Source: Bacteroidia bacterium
GTDB lineage: Bacteria; Bacteroidota; Bacteroidia; Bacteroidales; UBA932
DNA length: 49,679 bases
NCBI GenBank assembly: GCA_030537315.1
Contig: JAUNNZ010000014.1
Coordinates: 1 to 49,679, forward strand
Direction: 5' to 3'
In this document: one piece after another, positions 41,195 through 49,625 of the stretch
Numbering within the stretch: position 1 is the stretch's first letter
How the letters are laid out: the number at the start of each line of letters is the position of its first letter
Program-made: the position numbers and the translations under genes
The notes under the pieces: generated by a model
What the model was told of the DNA's origin: nothing
What the model saw: only the letters and a program-made list of their open reading frames with translations
Database searches by the model: none

Positions 41195-42499
41195 ATGAAG
41201 AAGCTTTACATAGAGACATATGGCTGCCAGATGAATGTGGCCGACACCGAGGTAGTCTTCTCAATCCTCGGCAAGGAAGGGTTCCAGCGCACCGAAAACA
41301 TTTCAGAAGCCGACGTCATCCTCGCCAACACCTGCTCCGTCCGCGATAATGCGGAGCAGAGGATATGGGGCAGGATCGAGCAGTTCAACATACAGAAAAA
41401 GGCCCGCAAGGGCGTCATCGTCGGCATCCTCGGATGCATGGCAGAGCGGCTGAAGGACGCGCTGCTTGAATCTGGCAAGGTTGACCTTGTCGCCGGCCCT
41501 GATGCCTACAGGCGTTTGCCGGAGATGCTGCGCGCAGTATCGGAAGGCAACCCTCAGATTGACGTCATACTTTCCCGCGAGGAGACTTACGCCGACATTT
41601 CCCCAGTCCGCGTTGACACCAACGGCGTGTCCGCGTTCATATCGATAATGCGCGGCTGCAACAACGTGTGCTCATATTGCGTCGTTCCGTTCACCCGCGG
41701 TGCAGAACGCAGCCGCGACTGGCATTCCATCGTCCGTGAAGCTTGCGAATGCGTCGAGAACGGCTACAAGGAAGTGACCCTGCTGGGGCAGAACGTCGAT
41801 TCATACAAATTCGGCGAAGTCAGCTTCGCCGGCCTTCTGCGCCTGGTGGCCGAAAGCTGCCCGTCGCTGCGCATCCGCTTCTCCACCTCCAACCCTCAGG
41901 ACATAAGCGACGAGGTGCTGGAAACGATGGCCAGCCACGACAACATCTGCCACCACATCCATCTTCCGGTACAGTCCGGTTCCGACAGGATGCTGGAGAA
42001 GATGCGCCGCCGCTACACCCGCCAGTGGTATCTGGACCGCGTGGAGGCGATACGCCGGCATATGCCGGACTGCGCCATTTCGACCGACGTCATCGCCGGA
42101 TTCTGCTCCGAAACGGAAGAGGACCACAAGGATACCCTTTCTCTCTTCGAGGCAGTCGGCTTCGATGCCGCCTATATGTTCTATTACTCGGAAAGACCTG
42201 GCACGCTTGCGGCACGCAAATATCCCGACGACGTTGACATCGAGACGAAGACACGCCGCCTCGAGGAGATCATCGCCCTGCAGAACCGCCTGTCACTCGA
42301 GAGCAACAAGCGCGACCTGGGGAAGGTCATGCGCGTACTGGTCGAGGGGCCGTCGAAGAAGAACCCGGCCGATCTCTGCGGACGTGCGGGTTCCAACAAG
42401 ATGTGCGTGTGGCCGGACACCGTCCACCACGCCGGTGACTTCGTGGATGTCCGCGTACTGGACTGCACCCAGGCCACCCTGCTCTGCGAGCTGGCATAG
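41195..42499 (+). CDS. miaB: tRNA-2-methylthio-N6-dimethylallyladenosine synthase
   Basis: A 434-residue radical-SAM methylthiotransferase that adds a methylthio group at A37 of tRNAs. N-terminal KKLYIETYGCQMNVADTE begins the MTTase domain with three Cys for the auxiliary cluster; CNNVCSYCVVPFTRG near residue 154 is the radical-SAM CxxxCxxC; a C-terminal TRAM domain follows. ATG 41195 is preferred over TTG 41183, which lies in the promoter. It ends 3 nt before the convergent radC stop. Confidence 0.95.
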   Translation: MKKLYIETYGCQMNVADTEVVFSILGKEGFQRTENISEADVILANTCSVRDNAEQRIWGRIEQFNIQKKARKGVIVGILGCMAERLKDALLESGKVDLVAGPDAYRRLPEMLRAVSEGNPQIDVILSREETYADISPVRVDTNGVSAFISIMRGCNNVCSYCVVPFTRGAERSRDWHSIVREACECVENGYKEVTLLGQNVDSYKFGEVSFAGLLRLVAESCPSLRIRFSTSNPQDISDEVLETMASHDNICHHIHLPVQSGSDRMLEKMRRRYTRQWYLDRVEAIRRHMPDCAISTDVIAGFCSETEEDHKDTLSLFEAVGFDAAYMFYYSERPGTLAARKYPDDVDIETKTRRLEEIIALQNRLSLESNKRDLGKVMRVLVEGPSKKNPADLCGRAGSNKMCVWPDTVHHAGDFVDVRVLDCTQATLLCELA

Positions 42500-42502
42500 C
42501 GC

Positions 42503-43186
42503 TTATGCCTCATAGAGGCTGTCATCCGCAAAAGAGAAGAATTTCCTGTCAGACACGATAACATGGTCAAGCAGGCTGAGGCCCAGCGCGTTGAGCGCTG
42601 TCCTCAGGCTCTTCGTGGTTTCTATGTCCGCCTCGCTCGGACGTGGATTCCCGGTGGGATGGTTATGGATCAGTATCATCCCCGAAGCCTTTTTCTCCAA
42701 CGCAAGGCGCAGGATGCGCGGGACATCTATTATGGTTGACACCCCGTCGCCTACCCCTATCTGCTCCTGCGACAGCAGATAGTTCCCCGCATTCAGGAAA
42801 AGCACCCTGGTCTCTTCGTGCGCAAGTCCTTTCAAGCGCGGAGACACAAGGTCGAAGACCATCCTGGCCGTCACAATAGGCGTTTTTGTCGCGCCGGAAG
42901 ACTCTTCCATAAAACGTTTCCCCAATTCGAAGACGGCCAGGATCTCCGCCGACTTGCAAGGCCCTACACCATCGAAGGATTTGAGCCAGTCGGCGGTTTT
43001 GTTGAACAGTCCCGCGAGACTGCCGCAGGACTCAAGCAGCCGTCGCGCCAGTTCGAGCGCACTCTCCCCTTTCGAGCCGTTCCTCAACACGATTGCCAGC
43101 AACTCCCCGTTGCTCAACCCGGAGGGCCCGGCTGAGATCATCTTCTCCCGTGGCCTCTCCTCAGCACATAATTCCATCATCTTCAT
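42503..43186 (-). CDS. radC: RadC family JAB-domain protein
   Basis: A 227-residue protein from ATG 43184-43186. It has an N-terminal helix-hairpin-helix (FDGVGPCKSAEILAVFELGK) and a JAB/MPN metallo-domain with LIHNHPTGNPRPSEAD near 175, where two His and Asp bind metal. Its role in DNA repair is disputed. A longer frame to 43432 overlaps the neighbouring gene's end and is rejected. Confidence 0.92.
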   Translation of the reverse strand: MKMMELCAEERPREKMISAGPSGLSNGELLAIVLRNGSKGESALELARRLLESCGSLAGLFNKTADWLKSFDGVGPCKSAEILAVFELGKRFMEESSGATKTPIVTARMVFDLVSPRLKGLAHEETRVLFLNAGNYLLSQEQIGVGDGVSTIIDVPRILRLALEKKASGMILIHNHPTGNPRPSEADIETTKSLRTALNALGLSLLDHVIVSDRKFFSFADDSLYEA

Positions 43187-43274
43187 ATCGGAGACAACGG
43201 TACGGATAAAAATCGTCAAAAACGCAAAGATTTGTTTTTGGCCCTGCAAATTGAAGAATTTGTACACGCTGCGA

Positions 43275-44084
43275 CTAGAATCGCTGCGTGTGCAAAAGAA
43301 GCCACGGAAGATCCAGCCCCGATGCCAGGGTGGTCTCAAGGCCACCGGAAAAGCGGGGGTTGGCTTCCAGGAAATATGTTTCACCTGTGATGCTTCGCCT
43401 GAAATCAAAACCGCATATTCCGTGATAGTCAATATGTTCGAGCATTTTCCCGCAGATGGCGCTCAATTCCGGCTCGTCGGCAGGTGCTCTGAGTGTGGAC
43501 ACGCCTTTCCCTTTCGGCTCGAGCACGCGGTATGCGGCGGCGTAGAATCCGCCGTCAGGGCAACGGAGAGTGTCAACGCATACATTTTCACCTTCTATGT
43601 ATTCCTGAACAACAGGATGGCTTTCCGTCTTAAGAAGATTCTCAAGCGCCCTGCGGTTCTTGGGAAAATAGACACTGTCGCCCCCTTGGCCAAGAGGGCG
43701 TTTGAAGACAACGGGATAAGTTTCTATTTCATCGGGGGATGTAAAGAAACGGGGCTGCGGGATTCCGAGTTCCGCGGCAAGGGCGCAGGCGCTGGACTTG
43801 TTGTCCAGAAGCTTGATTTTCTCAGGACTGTCAAGAGGGATAAGGATTCCGGGAAACTCGTTCTTGTGCGCGGAGAGCACCTCGGGAAAGAATATCGGGA
43901 TTATCGCCGCGACATCGCCCTTGTCGGCCTCTTTGTGCAGTTCCCTCAGGAATCCGGGTTCATCTTTCCGGGCGGAAGGTCCGGTGAGCAAGGTCACGTC
44001 CAGACCGTGACGTCTCAAACTGTCCGCCACGACTTCGCCGGTCTTTCCGCAAGGGTTGATGACAATGATTCTGCCCTCTTTCAC
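43275..44084 (-). CDS. ATP-grasp domain protein
   Basis: A 269-residue protein starting with GTG. ATP-grasp blocks are visible: VVFKRPLGQGGDSVYF, VVQEYIEGENVCVDTL and FLEANPRFSGGLETTL, the last holding Mg-binding Glu and Asn. The N-terminal part resembles the preATP-grasp fold (NPCGKTGEVVADSLRRHGLD). Such enzymes link a carboxylate to an amine, thiol or phosphate; the substrate is unknown. It stands alone, divergent from the phosphoesterase. Confidence 0.85.
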   Translation of the reverse strand: MKEGRIIVINPCGKTGEVVADSLRRHGLDVTLLTGPSARKDEPGFLRELHKEADKGDVAAIIPIFFPEVLSAHKNEFPGILIPLDSPEKIKLLDNKSSACALAAELGIPQPRFFTSPDEIETYPVVFKRPLGQGGDSVYFPKNRRALENLLKTESHPVVQEYIEGENVCVDTLRCPDGGFYAAAYRVLEPKGKGVSTLRAPADEPELSAICGKMLEHIDYHGICGFDFRRSITGETYFLEANPRFSGGLETTLASGLDLPWLLLHTQRF

Positions 44085-44118
44085 TTCACAATAGGTACAA
44101 ATAATTGAAGTTCTGCAG

Positions 44119-44126
44119 CAAATGTA
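44119..44126 (-). promoter_or_regulatory. -7 box of the ATP-grasp gene
   Basis: The minus strand reads TACATTTG, one base from the divergent -7 box at 44128-44135. Confidence 0.55.
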
Positions 44127-44127
44127 C

Positions 44128-44135
44128 TACTTTTG
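44128..44135 (+). promoter_or_regulatory. -7 box of the phosphoesterase gene
   Basis: TACTTTTG with ATTG at 44104-44107. The box rules out the TTG at 44133 and makes the ATG at 44139 unlikely as the start. Confidence 0.6.
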
Positions 44136-44153
44136 GGCATGTCCTTTACCATC

Positions 44154-45671
44154 TTGAAGAAATATATTCTTATTCTGACGGCAGCAACCGCCATTTTGCC
44201 CTGCAAAAAGCAGGAACCATATTCTCCGGCCCCGAAGAAAGAGGACAAAATTGAAATATCCGAAGGCACCACCATCTATGGACTGGTTTCTTGCGACGGC
44301 AAGGGCGTGCCGGGCGTGGTGGTATCCGATGGGATCATCGTCACCACCACAGATTCCGAAGGCGTCTATCAGATTGCTTCACAAAAGAAGCACGGCTATG
44401 TATTCATTTCCATTCCTTCCGGATACGAGTCAGAGTCCTACGGTGTACAGCCGCGCTTTTTCCATATGGTAGAAAACAATTCCAATAAGGTTGAGCGTGC
44501 TGATTTCAAGCTTTTCAAAACGGACCAGTCTGAATGCACCGTACTATTCTTCGGAGATATCCACCTTGCCAACCGGACATTCTGCCATGATATTTCGCAG
44601 TTCCGCGAATTCACTGCTGACGTAAATGATTTCATCGCATCGAATGGCAGGAGAACCTATGCCGTCACGCTGGGTGATATGACTTGGGATGTTTTCTGGA
44701 ATTCAAACAAGTATGATCTCACCAGCTATCTGGCTGAAGTGAATGCCGATTTCCGCAATCTCCAGATTTTCCACACGATGGGCAACCACGACAATGACCC
44801 TACACTTGCCGGAGACTTTCTAGGAGAAAACGCCTACAAATGCATACTGGGGCCAACCTATTACAGTTTCAATATTTCCGGGATACACTACATCGTCCTG
44901 GATGACATCATGTACCGGAACGAAACTGGAGAAAGGGATTTCTACCGTCAGGTCAGCGACGAGCAGATTGCCTGGATGGTCGAGGACCTGAAATATGTCA
45001 GCAGGCAGACACCGGTTTTCGTAGCAATGCATTGTCCGCTTTACACCGACACCGGCGGTTCATCGCTCTCCGGTCTTTGGAATCTGATAAAACATTTCGA
45101 AGGATACGACCATATACATTTCGTCACCGGGCATACACACGCAATGTATAATGTGGACTGTCTGAATCGCAGCGTCCCGGTGTTCGAGAACAACAGCGGC
45201 GCCGTCTGCGGCGCTTGGTGGATGACCGGTCTCAACCGGCCGGGCACCCACATAGGCCCGGACGGCGCGCCAGGCGGTTACCGCGTCTTCCAAGTGAAAG
45301 GATCAAGCTTTGACTGGCAGTACAAAGGAACCGGACTGCCGCTGGAGACACAGTTCCGCGCAAGCCATCAAGGTAACGGGGTCGTCTACATCAACATCTG
45401 GGATTACGACCCGTTATGGGAAATCAGCGTAACAGAAGGAGGAAAGCCGCTGAATGTAAGCAGGCTGACCGACGTCAAGGATCCTTTGTACCTGGAGGTC
45501 TATGAAAAATATGAAACAGACCACGGATATTCCGTCAGCTACCCGGCATACGAGACCAACCACATCTTCAGCGTGACCGCATCCTCTCCGGATTCTGAAA
45601 TCTCAATCACCGTGACAGACCGCTTCGGCCGCAAATATTCAGACACTTTCAGGATATCTTCTCAATCCTGA
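44154..45671 (+). CDS. Calcineurin-like metallophosphoesterase lipoprotein
   Basis: A 505-residue protein. The likely start is TTG 44154 (LKKYILILTAATAILPCKK), giving a lipobox with Cys near residue 17; ATG 44139 adds five residues. An N-terminal beta domain (about 45-115) precedes the phosphoesterase, whose metal motifs are FFGDIHL, LGDMTWD, MGNHDND, AMHCPLY and VTGHTHAMY. A C-terminal beta domain follows, as in other Bacteroidetes members. Substrate unknown. Its end overlaps greA by 23 nt. Confidence 0.88.
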   Translation: MKKYILILTAATAILPCKKQEPYSPAPKKEDKIEISEGTTIYGLVSCDGKGVPGVVVSDGIIVTTTDSEGVYQIASQKKHGYVFISIPSGYESESYGVQPRFFHMVENNSNKVERADFKLFKTDQSECTVLFFGDIHLANRTFCHDISQFREFTADVNDFIASNGRRTYAVTLGDMTWDVFWNSNKYDLTSYLAEVNADFRNLQIFHTMGNHDNDPTLAGDFLGENAYKCILGPTYYSFNISGIHYIVLDDIMYRNETGERDFYRQVSDEQIAWMVEDLKYVSRQTPVFVAMHCPLYTDTGGSSLSGLWNLIKHFEGYDHIHFVTGHTHAMYNVDCLNRSVPVFENNSGAVCGAWWMTGLNRPGTHIGPDGAPGGYRVFQVKGSSFDWQYKGTGLPLETQFRASHQGNGVVYINIWDYDPLWEISVTEGGKPLNVSRLTDVKDPLYLEVYEKYETDHGYSVSYPAYETNHIFSVTASSPDSEISITVTDRFGRKYSDTFRISSQS

Positions 45672-46110
45672 GTCTCAGGGTCGCCGCAGGCGCGTGAGCT
45701 TCGACGATGTCGCCCTCCTTCCTGCCCATCAGGGCCTCCCCTATCGGGGATTTCAGAGATATCTTTCCTTCCTGGAGATTCATCTCGTGAGGGCTCACTA
45801 TTGTGTATGTCATCCTCGCGTTGTTTGCAAGGTTCGTAAACTCCACCTTGCTGAGCAATGTCACTTCGCCTTTCGGCAGATTCTTCGTGTCGATGACCCT
45901 GGAAAACGTCAGAACCTTCTGCAGGAACCGGATTCTGCTGATTGTCTTCGCCTGCGCACGCCGCGCCGCGCGATACTCGAAATTCTCGCTCAGGTCGCCC
46001 TGCGCACGGGCTTCCGAAAGAGCATCCTTGATTTTGGGATACTCAACGGAAATCAGATTATCCAGTTCCGCAGCGATCTCATCGTACCGCTCCTTTGACA
46101 GGTATTCCAT
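45649..46110 (-). CDS. greA: Transcription elongation factor GreA/GreB
   Basis: A 153-residue factor from ATG 46108-46110. The N-terminal coiled coil carries the acidic tip (QGDLSENFEYRAARRAQAK) that restarts stalled RNA polymerase, and the C-terminal domain ends with PIGEALMGRKEGDIVEAHAP. A longer frame to 46197 would overlap the neighbouring gene. GreA versus GreB subtype is assumed from length. Confidence 0.93.
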   Translation of the reverse strand: MEYLSKERYDEIAAELDNLISVEYPKIKDALSEARAQGDLSENFEYRAARRAQAKTISRIRFLQKVLTFSRVIDTKNLPKGEVTLLSKVEFTNLANNARMTYTIVSPHEMNLQEGKISLKSPIGEALMGRKEGDIVEAHAPAATLRLRIEKIS

Positions 46111-46126
46111 AATATGGCCGCAGGCG

Positions 46127-46996
46127 CTAGTCGCCCCAGATGGATTCAGGCTTGACCGAATAGTTGAACAGCAGGAAACAGTGCACGCCTGATACATCCA
46201 GGATATTGTCGATCATATACTGTCCGTCAACCTTGGTAACGACCACGAAATTGACCACCCGCTCCCTTTCCTCGTACCTGTCCCAACTGACAGCGTATGC
46301 ATTTGGATACGGCTTGTAGGCCGCGAAAGACGGATCAGGCATAACATCATATGCGTATGCGTCCTGGGTCATATAGATTGGGTCATAGTCACACACCAGA
46401 CCACACCATTCCCTGAACCTGTCTGTGGAAACAACGTCTCTGTCCGGAAGGTCTTCTTCATTGAGAGAATTCGGGAACACCTTCTTAAGGAAACCGATCA
46501 CCTCATCCTCGTCGAATATCTCTGTGTCAGTAGCCGGAGGCGGCGTACAGAACACCGCATTGTCCCTGAGGGATTTGAAAATATAATCGAGCATCAATGC
46601 CGATGGCTGCCTGGTGTCGCCATGTTCACCGATCATTTCTTCGAGGAGGTCGCTCCAGTAAAGGTTCTCCTGTTCGGGAACGTCATAAGGCTGGGCATCG
46701 CTCAATTCTTCAATGGTCTTGTCGCGATACTCATCCATAGTCTTCATCGCCTGATTGAAGGCCTCTTCATAGTCGCTCCAGTCCAGATCGTGCTCCAGAG
46801 CTTCGTCCATCACGTAAGTGAACTTGTCATTGAGTGATTCCCTGGCGACTTCATATTCGTTTATGAAGTTCTCAACAGCGGCGCTCTGCCAGGCTTTGAG
46901 GATAATGTCATCTTCGTTCGAAGTCAGGACATTTCCGCCACATCCGACAAGAACGGCAGTCCCAAAGGCCAGCGCGAAAAGATTGTTTGCTTTCAT
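46127..46996 (-). CDS. Lipoprotein of unknown function
   Basis: A 289-residue protein with lipobox AVLVGCGGN (Cys 19). The mature part is acidic and mainly helical up to about residue 165 (many Glu, Asp, Trp, Tyr), then mixed, ending in a likely beta region (VNFVVVTKVDGQYMIDNILD). I recognise no family. It lies between greA (16-nt gap) and the GH10 xylanase (19-nt gap) on the same strand, but co-transcription is not proven. Confidence 0.78.
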   Translation of the reverse strand: MKANNLFALAFGTAVLVGCGGNVLTSNEDDIILKAWQSAAVENFINEYEVARESLNDKFTYVMDEALEHDLDWSDYEEAFNQAMKTMDEYRDKTIEELSDAQPYDVPEQENLYWSDLLEEMIGEHGDTRQPSALMLDYIFKSLRDNAVFCTPPPATDTEIFDEDEVIGFLKKVFPNSLNEEDLPDRDVVSTDRFREWCGLVCDYDPIYMTQDAYAYDVMPDPSFAAYKPYPNAYAVSWDRYEERERVVNFVVVTKVDGQYMIDNILDVSGVHCFLLFNYSVKPESIWGD

Positions 46997-47015
46997 AAAA
47001 TATCAATAAATACTC

Positions 47016-48245
47016 CTAGAAGTCACGGACTGTGTAATATACAGGCTTGCGCTGATAGTCCTTGTCGTAGAGAAGTGGGAAGTTGTTCGCTCCGAGCCAG
47101 GAGTCACGGTCGCTGAGGTTCCAGAAGGTCACGCAGGTGAAATTCTTCTTGTATTTGCGGAGCACCTGGAATAACTGTGCGTACTTGTCCTGCTGCATTT
47201 TGGCGATCTCGTCTGTCATAACCTGACCTTCGCCACGGCTGAACTGGAGCTGTCCACCCGCTTCTTCGTTGATACGGATGTCAAACTCGGTGATCTGGAG
47301 ATTGTCAACCAGTTCAAGGTACATCTTGATTGCAGTCTCGAAGTCCTCGATGGTAGGGTTGTCAAAGATGTTGTAATGGCCCTGCATACCGATGCCGGTG
47401 ATAGGGGCACCCTCGCTCTGGAGTTTCTTGACCATATTGTAGATGTAAGTTCTCTTTGCAGGCGTCCAGGCACTGTAATCGTTGTAGAACAGGTCTGCGG
47501 TTGGGTCAGCCTCATGTGCATAGATGAAGGCATTCTTGATGAACTCGTCACCGCAGAGCTGATATGCCTGCGATTTGCGGAACGACTCTTCGTATGGTGC
47601 GTCCGGCTCGTCAGCATCGCTCATAGCCTCATTCACTACATCCCAGCAGTATACAACGTCCTTGTAACGGTTTACCACGAAATTGATGTGTGCCCTCAGG
47701 GAGTCATAGAACTCTTCCTTGCTGGCGTCAACATACTTCGGGACTTTTGTCATAGGGATCTCCGGTCTCTGGCCCGGCTGGAAATTCTGACCCTGCTGAG
47801 CCATCATCTCGCGGAAGCGGTTCCAGTCCGGCTGATCCACCATCACGGTGTCACCCTTCTCGTCAAGTTCAACGATCGGGTTGCCGTTCTCATCGTGCTT
47901 GGTGAACATCCAGGTGGCGAACTGGCTGTGCCATACAAGACAGTGGCCACGCATCTTGATGCCGTGCTCACGGCAGAAGTTTGCGATTGCATCTGCCTGC
48001 TCAAGGTTCCAGACGCCCGGGGCCGGATGGATTTCGCCCGGCTTCATACAGTTTTCAGCGGTGACGCTGTTATACTCCTTCAGGATAATGGCAGACTGTA
48101 GCGAGTCGGCAACGTTGTGAGGAGTGACGGCTACGCCGATCTTGAAATAGTTCTTATAGGCATCCTTAAGGCCAGGATCCTTTGGACCGCAAGCGCTCAG
48201 AAGCATTGCTGATGCAACGAGTGCAACTGTAAACAGTTTTTTCAT
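47016..48245 (-). CDS. GH10 endo-1,4-beta-xylanase, lipoprotein
   Basis: A 409-residue lipoprotein (lipobox MLLSACGPK, Cys 19). TIM-barrel glycosidase: NSVTAENCMKPGEIHP, GHCLVWHSQ, acid/base Glu in WDVVNEAM near 206, nucleophile Glu in ITEFDIRI near 318, and FWNLSDRDSW at the end. It cuts internal xylan bonds at the envelope. An extra ~50-residue segment (about 115-170) sits between the barrel strands with LVWH and the next helix. The neighbour upstream is another lipoprotein. Confidence 0.94.
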   Translation of the reverse strand: MKKLFTVALVASAMLLSACGPKDPGLKDAYKNYFKIGVAVTPHNVADSLQSAIILKEYNSVTAENCMKPGEIHPAPGVWNLEQADAIANFCREHGIKMRGHCLVWHSQFATWMFTKHDENGNPIVELDEKGDTVMVDQPDWNRFREMMAQQGQNFQPGQRPEIPMTKVPKYVDASKEEFYDSLRAHINFVVNRYKDVVYCWDVVNEAMSDADEPDAPYEESFRKSQAYQLCGDEFIKNAFIYAHEADPTADLFYNDYSAWTPAKRTYIYNMVKKLQSEGAPITGIGMQGHYNIFDNPTIEDFETAIKMYLELVDNLQITEFDIRINEEAGGQLQFSRGEGQVMTDEIAKMQQDKYAQLFQVLRKYKKNFTCVTFWNLSDRDSWLGANNFPLLYDKDYQRKPVYYTVRDF

Positions 48246-48267
48246 ATCATTAATCGTTATTGTAGTA

Positions 48268-49497
48268 TCAAATCTTCAGTGTCTTCTCTTCCATGACAAG
48301 CCTCACGGCATCACCATAGGAAACTGCGATATGCTCAATACCGGCATCATTCTTTTTGTCAAAACGCATTTCAAATGCAAAGTTTCCATCTTCGTAGGTG
48401 CTGGTCCAATAATAGCCGTAGATGCGAGTGCCGTGCAGGCGGGTCTGATAGCCGCAACCGGCACAAGGAAGGAATACTGCGCCGTCTTCCTGCATCGCCT
48501 TGAACTGCTCCGCATCGAAAGTGTACTTGTCAAAATCTTCTGCCGGTTCAACAATAGGGTAGCTTTCCCACCCGTTCGGGAACAGTAAGAGTCCATTCAC
48601 GCCATTAACCCTTGCTTTTGAGTGCTTCTGCTCTTTCAACAGCGCTGTCCACTGATCTTTTGAAAGAGTGAACCAAGGCGAATCCTCTCCAAACACCTTA
48701 CCCCAATCCTTGAATGGCTGTCCTCTATAATCACTGGAAGAAATTGTAATTTTCATACCATAATTGGCATTGTTTCCGCTCCATCCGAACAGCCCCCAGC
48801 CATCATTGCCCCTTGTATGGAACTGATATTGTTCATCCTCGAATGACCATTTGTCGTTGACATAGCGCAAATTGCCTTTGGAGAAACGGATTGTCAATCC
48901 ATCGCCCGCACTGAATTTGCCGGGCAGCATGCCTGAAGCGAAATCATCAGCAGGACCGGGGTCCTGGCGTTTTGCATCAGGGGAATACACAGGCACGAAT
49001 GGCGTTGACGCCCCACTCATTCCATCCTTGTCCTCGACCGAGAAGGAGACGGCATATTGTGTGGTGCTGATTCCCGCAGCCGTGAGAGGATCAAGATCGA
49101 AATCGATATGGATGTACGGCACGCCGGCACCATCGGCAAAACTCATCGATTTCGGAGTGAGGGCAAAGCCCAACAAGTCCAGTCCGCCTTTAGTGCTCAG
49201 AGGCGAAAAAACCGCCTTGCTGACAAAATCGGAGGACTCTGCAATGACCTTTCCGAACTTTGCCGGAGTTACCGTCACGTCCAGCGAGAAAGAGTAACTC
49301 TTGGTATCAGAAGATTCGAGCACCTTCACACCCCGGACACTTCCATCTGAATAATCCGGAACAATGTTCAGCGTCACAAGCGAGAGAGAGTTCTCGGCAT
49401 CGCTGAGTCTCTTGTCAAGTCCATCGATTTTATCACAGGACGTACTGCCTGAAAGCAGCGCCACGAAAAGCACAGAATAAAAAGCCAATTTCTTCAT
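48268..49497 (-). CDS. FISUMP-like surface lipoprotein
   Basis: A 409-residue protein from ATG 49495-49497, lipobox SGSTSCDKI. The N-terminal half is a beta-rich region after a short coiled helix. The C-terminal half has FSKGNLRYVN, WGLFGWSGNNA, FLPCAGCGYQ and YYWTSTYEDG with VRLVME at the end, the pattern of Bacteroidetes FISUMP/DUF1566 lectin-like domains. It may bind glycans at the cell surface, in keeping with the xylanase downstream (22-nt gap). Confidence 0.75.
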   Translation of the reverse strand: MKKLAFYSVLFVALLSGSTSCDKIDGLDKRLSDAENSLSLVTLNIVPDYSDGSVRGVKVLESSDTKSYSFSLDVTVTPAKFGKVIAESSDFVSKAVFSPLSTKGGLDLLGFALTPKSMSFADGAGVPYIHIDFDLDPLTAAGISTTQYAVSFSVEDKDGMSGASTPFVPVYSPDAKRQDPGPADDFASGMLPGKFSAGDGLTIRFSKGNLRYVNDKWSFEDEQYQFHTRGNDGWGLFGWSGNNANYGMKITISSSDYRGQPFKDWGKVFGEDSPWFTLSKDQWTALLKEQKHSKARVNGVNGLLLFPNGWESYPIVEPAEDFDKYTFDAEQFKAMQEDGAVFLPCAGCGYQTRLHGTRIYGYYWTSTYEDGNFAFEMRFDKKNDAGIEHIAVSYGDAVRLVMEEKTLKI

Positions 49498-49575
49498 TGC
49501 AAGACAAATACTTGTAAACATCAAAATTACTCAATGTTAAACACAAAAGCAAGTCAGGCAATCCCCTGGAGGGCA

Positions 49576-49591
49576 GAGCCCCACATCGCAC
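49576..49591. repeat. Inverted copy of the tRNA-His 3' end
   Basis: 16 nt identical to the reverse complement of 49627-49642, the 3' end of tRNA-His, on the other side of the terminator. The flanking 49498-49575 shows no gene. Confidence 0.75.
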
Positions 49592-49597
49592 ACGAAT

Positions 49598-49622
49598 AAA
49601 GCCAGCCTTTTGGGCTGGCTTT
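49598..49622 (-). terminator. Terminator of tRNA-His
   Basis: AAAGCCAGCC, loop TTTTG, GGCTGGCTTT. Confidence 0.88.
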
Positions 49623-49625
49623 TCG

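Noticed and set aside
42954-44108. A 384-codon plus-strand gene opposite radC and the ATP-grasp gene
   Set aside because: Both genes on the other strand have intact catalytic motifs; the plus frame has none.
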